Positions 35,198 to 42,610 of a DNA stretch of 45,458 nucleotides are shown here, piece by piece. Source of the stretch: Sulfuricurvum sp. PD_MW2 (lineage in GTDB: Bacteria; Campylobacterota; Campylobacteria; Campylobacterales; Sulfurimonadaceae); the NCBI RefSeq assembly GCF_002633015.1, contig NZ_NSIU01000018.1:1-45458 (forward strand), in the 5' to 3' direction. The stretch's first letter is position 1. Every line of letters begins with the position of its first letter. The translations under genes and the position numbers were made by a program. The notes beneath the pieces are model-generated. The model did no database searches, was not told the origin of the DNA, and saw only the letters and a list, made by a program, of their open reading frames with translations.

Positions 35198-37524
35198 TCG
35201 TTACAAAAAATTGGTTAAATGAATGGATCGATCTGGACGGTATCAGTGCTGAGGAGTTGTGCAAAACATTCAATGCGATCGGGCTGGAAGTTGATGCGCA
35301 TGAAGCGATCCGCGTCGCAGACGGTGTAGTTGTCGGGTTTGTCGAGAAATGTGAAAAACATCCTGATGCCGATAAATTGAATGTGTGTCAAGTCAATGTC
35401 GGGAGTGAAGTACGTCAAATCGTTTGCGGTGCATCGAATGTCCGTGAAGGGATTCACATTGCATTAGCAACAGTCGGTGCGGAGCTTCCAGGTGGATTGA
35501 AAATCAAAGAGGCAAAGCTTCGTGGTGTTGAATCACACGGTATGATCTGCTCTAGCAAAGAGATCGGTTTGCCGTCGATGGGTGAGGGGATTATGATCCT
35601 CGATGAGAGTATCGGTGAATTGGTACTGGGGAAAAATCTTAATGAATACGTTGCGTTTAATGACGATGTAATTGAGATTGAATTGACCGCAAATCGTGGT
35701 GATTGTCTCAGTATTCACGGGGTAGCGCGTGATTTGCGTGCGGCGTTGTCACGTCCTTTGAGAGAAAAAAATACAAAAGACGAACAAGATAACCGCTTGG
35801 GAATCGGACGTATTTTACAGCTTCATCATACTGAAACATTTAGTGCGGATCTTTTATTCGGTGCCGTTGATGTTAAAAATTTGCATGTACCGTTTATCAT
35901 CTCGTTGCGTTTGGCAATGATTGAAGAGACAAGTGCTACGGCCGTAGATGCTTTGTTGGCGTATGCTACCCACAGCACAGGTGTTATTCTGCGGGCGTAT
36001 CCGTTCGAAAAGTTCGGTGACGCGGATTCAAAGGGGATTATTACTCTCCAAAATGATGAAAACGGCTATGCAGCGTTGTACGGAAAAGAGAAAGTCTCTG
36101 TTATAGGCGTTTCACAAGAAAAAGAGGCTCATTTTAGTGCTAATGAAGGGCTTGCCGTTATAGAAGCGAGTTATATTGCACCGGATCTTATTTCCAAACA
36201 AATGGGAGAGAAAAAAGTCCCTAGCTGCCCTCACTATTACCGTACTTCACGCGGAAGCGAACCGAGTATCGCCCTTGGAACGGCGTATGTGGCAGAGTTG
36301 TTTGAAAAATATTCGGATTCTCAACTGTACGGCGGGAACATCGAGCTTACTACAACGTATGAACCCCGTTTGATCAGTATGGTCGAAGAAGAGTTTGAAT
36401 CGTTTATCGGTCTAAAAATCGATAAAACCCGTATTACTCAAATCTTTAAACATTTGGGCCTTGATATCGGTAAACCTAAGGGATCGACATTTGCTATTTC
36501 GGTTCCGAAATTTCGACATGATATTGTGAATAAACAAGATATTATTGAAGAGATTGTTCGTATTGTCGGAATCGATAATATCCCTTCGAAACCTCTTGTA
36601 TTCGCTGAAAAAAATCAGATGAGCGATGATTTGGCTGAATACAAAAAAACACGTCTTTACCGTCATCGCGCGGCACAAAGCGGATTTTATGAATCGGTCC
36701 ATTTCGTTTTCAATGAACGTGCTCAGGTAGAAAAGTTCGGATTCGTTTGTACGGATGAAGATAAAGAACTCCTGAATCCTATTACTGCAACATTCGATAC
36801 ATTGCGTCCAACACTATTGGTAGGGCTTTTGAATTCGGCTTCTGCAAACGTAAAAGTCAACCAAAAGAAGATCGCATTGTTTGAAACAGGGATGATCTTT
36901 GATTCTGCACGTCGTGAATCGAAGCGTATCGGATTTATCGTATCGGGTGCATTGGAAAGCGATAAGATCTCTAATGCCGGCAAACCTGCCGTGATTGATT
37001 TTGCAGCGTTTACAAAATTGATTGCTGATGTAGCCGGTTCGTTCGAACTTGTTGCACACACACCAAGTCATTCCCTGGCACATCCGTATGTATGTGCAAA
37101 AGTATTGATTAATGGTCAGGAAGCGGGAGAATTGTTCCGTTTGCACCCTCAGGTTGAAGAAGAATTTGATCTTTCCCAAACATTTATGTGTGAACTCAGT
37201 ATAGATGTATTGCCATACGACCTGATTGAAGCACAACCGTATTCAAAATACCAAGCTTCGTATCGAGATCTCAGTGTTTTGATCTCTAAAGAGGTGAGTT
37301 ATGAGACGATCAAAACAGTCATAGAAAAACATGTATCACCTCAAATTCGCCGTTTTTATCCGGTAGATCGGTACGTATCAGAGAGTTTGGGAGATCAAAT
37401 GAGTTTGACCCTTCGATTTGTACTTCAATCCGATGAAAAAACGCTTGAAGAAGAGGACATTAATGCAGCTATGGAGTGGATACTCGGTGGATTACGTGAT
37501 GAACTTGGGGCAGGTTTGAGATGA
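35194..37524 (+). CDS. pheT: Phenylalanyl-tRNA synthetase beta subunit
   Basis: tRNA-binding and editing subunit. 776 residues, near the usual 790-800. Domains in order: N-terminal B1 (1-40), EMAP/OB tRNA-binding domain (about 42-150, [19 protein letters not shown]), B3/4 editing domain (about 205-370), B5 domain (about 400-470, [25 protein letters not shown]), catalytic-like core (about 480-670), and the C-terminal FDX-ACB domain (about 685-776, [20 protein letters not shown]). Overlaps both neighbours by 4 nt. Confidence 0.97.
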   Translation: MIVTKNWLNEWIDLDGISAEELCKTFNAIGLEVDAHEAIRVADGVVVGFVEKCEKHPDADKLNVCQVNVGSEVRQIVCGASNVREGIHIALATVGAELPGGLKIKEAKLRGVESHGMICSSKEIGLPSMGEGIMILDESIGELVLGKNLNEYVAFNDDVIEIELTANRGDCLSIHGVARDLRAALSRPLREKNTKDEQDNRLGIGRILQLHHTETFSADLLFGAVDVKNLHVPFIISLRLAMIEETSATAVDALLAYATHSTGVILRAYPFEKFGDADSKGIITLQNDENGYAALYGKEKVSVIGVSQEKEAHFSANEGLAVIEASYIAPDLISKQMGEKKVPSCPHYYRTSRGSEPSIALGTAYVAELFEKYSDSQLYGGNIELTTTYEPRLISMVEEEFESFIGLKIDKTRITQIFKHLGLDIGKPKGSTFAISVPKFRHDIVNKQDIIEEIVRIVGIDNIPSKPLVFAEKNQMSDDLAEYKKTRLYRHRAAQSGFYESVHFVFNERAQVEKFGFVCTDEDKELLNPITATFDTLRPTLLVGLLNSASANVKVNQKKIALFETGMIFDSARRESKRIGFIVSGALESDKISNAGKPAVIDFAAFTKLIADVAGSFELVAHTPSHSLAHPYVCAKVLINGQEAGELFRLHPQVEEEFDLSQTFMCELSIDVLPYDLIEAQPYSKYQASYRDLSVLISKEVSYETIKTVIEKHVSPQIRRFYPVDRYVSESLGDQMSLTLRFVLQSDEKTLEEEDINAAMEWILGGLRDELGAGLR

Positions 37525-38798
37525 TCTCTGCCAAGGTTTTTTCTGCACACGCTTTTAATTTTAAAAGTGATGCGATTGCCCCGGACAAATCGATTTCGCA
37601 TCGTTCGGCCATGTTTTCGGTTTTGGCAGAAGGTGAGAGTAAAATCGAGAATTTTCTTCGTGCGGAAGACACCCTCAATACCCTCAAAATCGTCGGTCAT
37701 TTGGGTGCTGATATTAGCGATGATGGAAAAATTATCACTATCCGATCTAACGGGATCAAAGAGACCTCTGAAATCCTTGATTGCGGTAATTCAGGAACGG
37801 GAATACGACTTTTTTGCGGCCTTTTAAGCTCCGCAGAGGGGCATTTTGTCCTTACTGGCGATGAATATCTCAAACGTCGACCGATGAAACGGGTTACGCA
37901 GCCGCTCCGTTCTATCGGAGCAAAATTGGACGGTCGTAACAACGGAGATCTTGCTCCGCTTTCGATTCGTGGGGCTTCTCTTAAAGCCTTTGATTATGTT
38001 TCTCCGATTGCATCGGCTCAGGTGAAAAGTGCGATGATGCTTGCGGCTCTACGTTCGGATGGCGTTTGTACATTTCGTGAACCGGAGCTCAGCCGTGATC
38101 ATACCGAGCGAATGCTTCGTGGGATGGGTGCACGCGTTGAAATCAACGGTCTGGAAACGAAAATTTGGCCTTTAGAACAACCGCTCAAACCGCTTGATAT
38201 TCGTGTTCCTGCCGATCCGTCAAGCGCGTTTTTCTTTGCGGTTGCCGCAGCGATTACACCGAATTCTTCCGCAACAATTGAAGGGGTAACTCTCAATCCT
38301 ACCCGTATCGAAGCGTTCAAAGTTTTGGAACGTATGGGGGCGAAAATTACGTATACCATTACCGACGAGCGTTATGAACCGATCGGGACGATTCGGGTAG
38401 AACATGCTCCGCTTCATGCTGTCACGGTAGAAGAGAACATCGCATGGCTGATCGATGAATTGCCGGCACTCTCTATCGCTATGGCGTGCGCTGAGGGGAA
38501 AAGCATTATCAAAAATGCCGAAGAGTTGCGTGTGAAAGAGTCTGATCGCATTAAAACCGTCGTGGATAATCTGAACCTTTGCGGTATCGAAACCGAAGAG
38601 TATCCGGATGGGTATGCGGTAAAAGGCGGAGAATTGACATCGGCTGTAGTGAACAGCTATGGTGATCATCGCATTGCAATGAGTTTTTTAATTGCGGGTC
38701 TTCGTTGCGGTATGGAGGTAGAAGATATCGAGTGTATCAACACCTCTTTCCCGAACTTTTTTGAACTTTTGGAGATGTGTACAAAGGTCGAGAGATGA
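37521..38798 (+). CDS. aroA: 3-phosphoshikimate 1-carboxyvinyltransferase (EPSP synthase)
   Basis: Transfers enolpyruvate from PEP to shikimate-3-phosphate, the sixth shikimate step. 425 residues, two inside-out alpha/beta domains. [11 protein letters not shown] near 23-33, [10 protein letters not shown] near 88-97, [11 protein letters not shown] near 118-128, [11 protein letters not shown] and SRDHTERML. The loop reads [10 protein letters not shown] rather than GNAGTA, which resembles class II enzymes; sensitivity to inhibitors cannot be judged from this alone. It lies in the pheS-pheT-aroA-ispH block with 4-nt overlaps. Confidence 0.96.
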   Translation: MISAKVFSAHAFNFKSDAIAPDKSISHRSAMFSVLAEGESKIENFLRAEDTLNTLKIVGHLGADISDDGKIITIRSNGIKETSEILDCGNSGTGIRLFCGLLSSAEGHFVLTGDEYLKRRPMKRVTQPLRSIGAKLDGRNNGDLAPLSIRGASLKAFDYVSPIASAQVKSAMMLAALRSDGVCTFREPELSRDHTERMLRGMGARVEINGLETKIWPLEQPLKPLDIRVPADPSSAFFFAVAAAITPNSSATIEGVTLNPTRIEAFKVLERMGAKITYTITDERYEPIGTIRVEHAPLHAVTVEENIAWLIDELPALSIAMACAEGKSIIKNAEELRVKESDRIKTVVDNLNLCGIETEEYPDGYAVKGGELTSAVVNSYGDHRIAMSFLIAGLRCGMEVEDIECINTSFPNFFELLEMCTKVER

Positions 38799-39625
38799 AA
38801 ATTGAGTTGGCGGAGAGTTACGGGTTTTGTTTCGGAGTGAAACGGGCGATAAAAATTGCCGAAGAGAACCGAAACTCGGCAACATATGGTCCGCTTATTC
38901 ATAACGCCAATGAAATTGATCGACTCAAAAATGATTTCAACGTTGCTCTCAGCGAAAACCTCGATTCTTTTCATGCCGGAGATACGGCGGTCATCCGAAC
39001 TCACGGTATTCCGAAGCAAGAGCTTTCAACCCTCAATGAACGTCAGGTCAATGTAGTCGATGCTACGTGCCCTTATGTGACAAAGCCGCAACAGATTGTC
39101 GAGGAGATGTCTGCACAAGGGTATGATATTGTGATTTTTGGAGATGAAGCTCATCCTGAGATCAAAGGGGTAAAAAGCTATGCGATCGGGAATGTTTTTG
39201 TCGTTAATAGCCCCGATGAGATTGATGCGTTAAAACTTCGCGAAAAAGTCGCTACGGTAGCTCAAACAACCCGCAAGGTTGAAGAATACCAACAAATCGT
39301 CGGAAAATTGATGGCGAAGCATAAAGAGGTACGTGTTTTTAACACGATTTGCAATGCTACCTTCGATAACCAAGATGCGGTGCGTGATTTGGCGCAAAAA
39401 GCCGATGTGATGATTATTATCGGTGGGAAGAACTCGTCCAATACCAAACAACTCCATTCGATTGCAAAAGAGTATTGTTTCGATAGTTACCATATCGAAA
39501 GCAAAGATGATTTGAAAAACGAATGGTTTAAGAATAAACAGTTTTGTGGGATTAGTGCCGGAGCGTCAACTCCTGATTGGATTATCGACGAGGTTATTAA
39601 GGCAATTCAAACTATCAGCGAATGA
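38795..39625 (+). CDS. ispH: 4-hydroxy-3-methylbut-2-enyl diphosphate reductase IspH
   Basis: Last enzyme of the MEP isoprenoid pathway, iron-sulfur protein producing isopentenyl and dimethylallyl diphosphate. 276 residues from ATG 38795, chosen because it overlaps the aroA stop as ATGA; an ATG six codons earlier is less likely. The three cluster cysteines are Cys12 (GFCFGVKRA), Cys92 (DATCPYV) and Cys186 ([13 protein letters not shown]). His39-like region HNANE and the SSNTKQL motif near 215 are conserved. Its product feeds polyprenyl synthase at 23457. Confidence 0.97.
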   Translation: MKIELAESYGFCFGVKRAIKIAEENRNSATYGPLIHNANEIDRLKNDFNVALSENLDSFHAGDTAVIRTHGIPKQELSTLNERQVNVVDATCPYVTKPQQIVEEMSAQGYDIVIFGDEAHPEIKGVKSYAIGNVFVVNSPDEIDALKLREKVATVAQTTRKVEEYQQIVGKLMAKHKEVRVFNTICNATFDNQDAVRDLAQKADVMIIIGGKNSSNTKQLHSIAKEYCFDSYHIESKDDLKNEWFKNKQFCGISAGASTPDWIIDEVIKAIQTISE

Positions 39626-39807
39626 GTTCTTCATCGAAATCGATTACTTTCTTTTCTTGTTTTATTCTATCCTCTCCATTGTTCGCTACACTCGAAGTTC
39701 AAGGATACGGTGTCCGAGAGCAGGGAAAATTCAAAAATTTTTTACATACTCTCGGACTGGATGGTTCGTATGAACTCTACGGTGCAAAATTCATAAATAG
39801 AGTTTGA
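39622..39807 (+). CDS. 61-residue exported peptide, unknown or remnant
   Basis: Starts in the ispH stop codon (ATGA overlap), the same coupling seen along the pheS-ispH block. A signal sequence is plausible (KSITFFSCFILSSPLFA, 6-22), leaving a mature part of about 39 residues (TLEVQGYGVREQGKF, then FKNFLHTLGLDGSYELYG). No known family. It may be a true small exported protein or the 5' end of a longer gene cut at a rearrangement: conserved gene order stops here and a short tract of Ts follows the centre. The next 163 bases show no gene. Confidence 0.5.
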   Translation: MSSSSKSITFFSCFILSSPLFATLEVQGYGVREQGKFKNFLHTLGLDGSYELYGAKFINRV

Positions 39808-39970
39808 TATGTGCAAACAAACAGTGGCTTTCTATTGTTTTAATTTTCCCACATATATTCTTCTTGTCGATAGGTTTGAATAAAATCTTCTTTAGAAAAT
39901 GTTTACATGGTATTTGAGTGAAAAAAGTTTTGTTCGGATCGTTTGCAACTTTGTAGATTTAAGTGCAGGG

Positions 39971-40687
39971 TTAATTATTGCAGCTAGATCGTAAAATGTA
40001 TCCAAAACTCAAAATATTTCCTATCTGTAGTAAGGGTACTTTCCTTTTAAGTCTAGAAATGGTATCTCTGATAGTTGAATCCGATACATCTCTGTTTTCC
40101 CATACATGAGCCTTGAGTGTGTCATACGAGAGGTTCTGATTGATATTTCGGCAAAAAAAATCCAGAACATCCAGTTCTTTTTTAGTTAGATTGAGAGAAT
40201 TATTTTGCCAAAACAGCGTTTTACTAGAAAAATGGTAAATGTGACCTTCACCCAAATCAATTGCATCACTATCATTACAAACCGATTGTTTGTCTTCAAA
40301 TCGTTGATGCAGAGAGATCATTTTCAAGGCGACGCCGAGGGCCGCGTCCACATCGTTTTGTTCAAACGGCTTGATCAGATATCCGTAGATATTCCCCTCT
40401 TTGGCTTCGTTGATTGTTCGGCTATCCCCATACGCCGTGGTGAATATCACGGGCAGATCGTATTCTTTGTTGAGCAGTTTACTGCACTCGATCCCATCCA
40501 CAGCACCATCAATATTGATATCCATAAAAGCCAGATTGATCGGTTTGTTTTTGACGATCTCAAGAGCCTCTTTGGCATTTGAGGCTTCATCGATATTTGA
40601 AAATCCGAGTGATTGCAAGATCTTAAATAGATACTTTTGGGCGAAGATTTCATCTTCGACGATTAGTATATTGATCTGTTTATCCAT
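39971..40687 (-). CDS. OmpR-family response regulator beside the exoprotein locus
   Basis: 238 residues from ATG 40687 (GGGG six bases upstream); a TTG one codon earlier is possible. Receiver domain at about 6-118 with acidic Glu11/Asp12, phosphoacceptor Asp56 (AFMDINID), Thr83/Thr84 and Lys106 (LIKPFE). The C-terminal winged helix (about 145-235) has LTKKELDVLDFF and a recognition helix around DSTIRDTISRLKRKV. It overlaps the kinase stop by 8 nt. OmpR-type proteins bind tandem sites 10-11 bp apart, matching the repeat at 42549. It likely controls the divergent exoprotein gene, by inference. Confidence 0.88.
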   Translation of the reverse strand: MDKQINILIVEDEIFAQKYLFKILQSLGFSNIDEASNAKEALEIVKNKPINLAFMDINIDGAVDGIECSKLLNKEYDLPVIFTTAYGDSRTINEAKEGNIYGYLIKPFEQNDVDAALGVALKMISLHQRFEDKQSVCNDSDAIDLGEGHIYHFSSKTLFWQNNSLNLTKKELDVLDFFCRNINQNLSYDTLKAHVWENRDVSDSTIRDTISRLKRKVPLLQIGNILSFGYILRSSCNN

Positions 40688-42515
40688 CAAATTCCCCTGT
40701 TTGAAAACGAAGTGTAAATACTACCCCATCATTCGTATCAAAATGCCAAGTACTATTTGGAAGTTTTTTTGAAAAGCTTTGGATGATATTCATACCTAGT
40801 CCTTCAGTCACGTTCTCCCTTTCAAACCCTTTTCCGTTGTCTTTGATTATCAAAGTTGCGATACCACCTTCATAGGTAAAGTTCACCTCTATTGCAAGAT
40901 TTTTTGTACCCTGATTGTGTTTGAGAGTATTGCTGATAATCTCATTGACAATAATCCCTAGTGATACGACATAATCGAACTTGAAAATGGTATCTTTGAT
41001 ATCTTGATGAAGCTGTACGTGAACCACTTTTTGTGCGGATAGCAGATTGGCGATAATCTCCTCTATGTACTCTTTGATGGGGATATTGTTGATATCTTTG
41101 GATTGATAGAGCTTTTCATGGATCATCGACATTGATTTGATGCGATTGCGAAGATTTTGAAACTTGTTCTCATCCGATGCACCGTTTTGCTCTTCCAGCC
41201 ATAAGAGCCCGATGAGAGTATGAAAATTATTTTTTACCCGATGGTGTACTTCTTTGACCAGCATCTCTCTCTCGCCTAAAAGATTTTCCAGTTGTTCGGT
41301 TCGATTTCTGACCTCGTTTTCCAAAAAAGCCTCATTTTTGCTTTTGATTTCGATGAGTTCACTTTGCGAACGGATAAAATCTTCGCGCATATCGTAATAT
41401 CGGTTTGAGAGGATCAATGAGAATACGATAATCTCAATGACCGAAGCAAATACATAGCCGTACCGTGTTCCAAAAGAGTACTCAAACACCCCTGCTACCA
41501 TAAACGTAAACAGTATCACAAAAGCAAAAAAGGTTACCATCGCAAAGATATAGTATTTGATTTTTTTATGCCCTTCAAGATAGATTATGATGGAGAGTAC
41601 TATCAAAATTAAACTTCCTAGCCCAGCATAATCGTTTATCAGTTTGTTCCATGGCTGATAGGTAAACAAAATCATGATCCCAAAGAAAAAAGCAGGCAAG
41701 GAAAAATAGGGAGCTACTTTTCCGATTCGAGGGAGATACCTTTTCATCTCTAATATTTCAATTGAAAATAGAATTAAAAAACCCATCATAAACGAGGCTG
41801 TAAACTGAAGTTTGTAGATATAGTGCTGTAGATTCAGGTAAACCAGCAGTCCGCTGATATTAATGATGTAGATGAGATTGAAAAAACCGTATCCTACATA
41901 GTAGGCGTAGACTCTCTCTTTGACCTTGAAGTATAAAAAGAGGTTCAAAATCATGATGATAGCTGTAATCCCGAGCAGCAGAAGATAGACCGTATTGATA
42001 TTCAGTAACGTATAAGGGTGGAAATCCTTTTCCTTAGTGAGGGTAATGTATCCGAAATAGGCATATTTCCCTTGAAGTTCCAGATAGAGGCTTTGGGTAG
42101 TATTTTTTGGGATAGTGAGTTTGTATAAGAGTTGATTGGCGTATATCTCCCGTTGACTTACGGGTACAAAAAGGCCATTGTGTTTTTGAATGTATTGATG
42201 ATCTTTCAGGTAATAAAGATTTGCTTTTTCGTAAAAATGTTCTCCGAGACTCAGGACAAAATTTTCATGATCGCTTATATTACGTACATCGATTTTGATC
42301 CACAGTGTCCCTTTTGTATAGCCTAGAGCAAATGCATTGGATGAGTTTCCGAGAAATTTCTGATGCTGAATATCGGCGATCGTGTAGGTGGAGTGTTCAT
42401 CTTTGAGATAAGAAAATCGGAAATCATTGATTGATAGATGTCTGTCGTCTAAAATGAGAGTATTGGCGTGAAGTGTACCGAATAAATAAAGGAGTAAAAA
42501 AAGATACTTGACCAT
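40680..42515 (-). CDS. 7TMR-DISM sensor histidine kinase (HisKA_2 type)
   Basis: 611 residues. Signal peptide (1-17), a periplasmic 7TMR-DISMED2-type beta domain of about 150 residues that often binds carbohydrate, then seven helices (about 173-195, 203-225, 236-256, 266-284, 296-313, 320-344, 354-371). A coiled coil (380-415) leads to the kinase core, with phosphoacceptor motif KEVHHRVKNN at 421-430, the HR-type His425 being the likely site, as in HisKA_2/HWE-like kinases. The N box is around IVNEIISNTLKHN and G boxes around IKDNGKGF and EGLGMNII. The gene overlaps its regulator. No ribosome site precedes the ATG. Confidence 0.9.
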   Translation of the reverse strand: MVKYLFLLLYLFGTLHANTLILDDRHLSINDFRFSYLKDEHSTYTIADIQHQKFLGNSSNAFALGYTKGTLWIKIDVRNISDHENFVLSLGEHFYEKANLYYLKDHQYIQKHNGLFVPVSQREIYANQLLYKLTIPKNTTQSLYLELQGKYAYFGYITLTKEKDFHPYTLLNINTVYLLLLGITAIIMILNLFLYFKVKERVYAYYVGYGFFNLIYIINISGLLVYLNLQHYIYKLQFTASFMMGFLILFSIEILEMKRYLPRIGKVAPYFSLPAFFFGIMILFTYQPWNKLINDYAGLGSLILIVLSIIIYLEGHKKIKYYIFAMVTFFAFVILFTFMVAGVFEYSFGTRYGYVFASVIEIIVFSLILSNRYYDMREDFIRSQSELIEIKSKNEAFLENEVRNRTEQLENLLGEREMLVKEVHHRVKNNFHTLIGLLWLEEQNGASDENKFQNLRNRIKSMSMIHEKLYQSKDINNIPIKEYIEEIIANLLSAQKVVHVQLHQDIKDTIFKFDYVVSLGIIVNEIISNTLKHNQGTKNLAIEVNFTYEGGIATLIIKDNGKGFERENVTEGLGMNIIQSFSKKLPNSTWHFDTNDGVVFTLRFQTGEFDG

Positions 42516-42522
42516 AATATGG

Positions 42523-42531
42523 ATTATACCA
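42523..42531 (-). promoter_or_regulatory. Extended -10 promoter for the kinase gene, implying a leaderless mRNA
   Basis: Minus-strand TGG-TATAAT is a full extended -10. Its TATAAT ends seven bases before the kinase ATG, so transcription should begin at or within a base or two of the ATG. There is no ribosome site in the gap. Confidence 0.5.
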
Positions 42532-42548
42532 TGAAAAAATATGTCAAT

Positions 42549-42570
42549 TTTCCGTCAGCTTTCCGTCAGC
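42549..42570. promoter_or_regulatory. Perfect 11-bp tandem repeat, likely OmpR-type regulator site
   Basis: TTTCCGTCAGC occurs twice with no spacer (42549-42559 and 42560-42570). It lies between the kinase (34 bases from its ATG) and the exoprotein gene (40 bases from its ATG). Two 11-bp repeats in tandem are the format of PhoB-type operators. GTTACGATAAC follows at 42576-42586, where a -10 for the plus-strand gene could lie. Confidence 0.6.
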
Positions 42571-42610
42571 AGTTTGTTACGATAACCCAAAATATAAAAT
42601 CGGAGTATAA

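Noticed and set aside
38220-38669. 149-codon open frame antisense to aroA
   Set aside because: Lies within a clearly conserved EPSP synthase gene on the plus strand.
39808-39970. Search for the rest of a truncated gene or small gene between the 61-residue peptide and the regulator
   Set aside because: No frame with a ribosome site or recognisable protein on either strand; AT-rich spacer.
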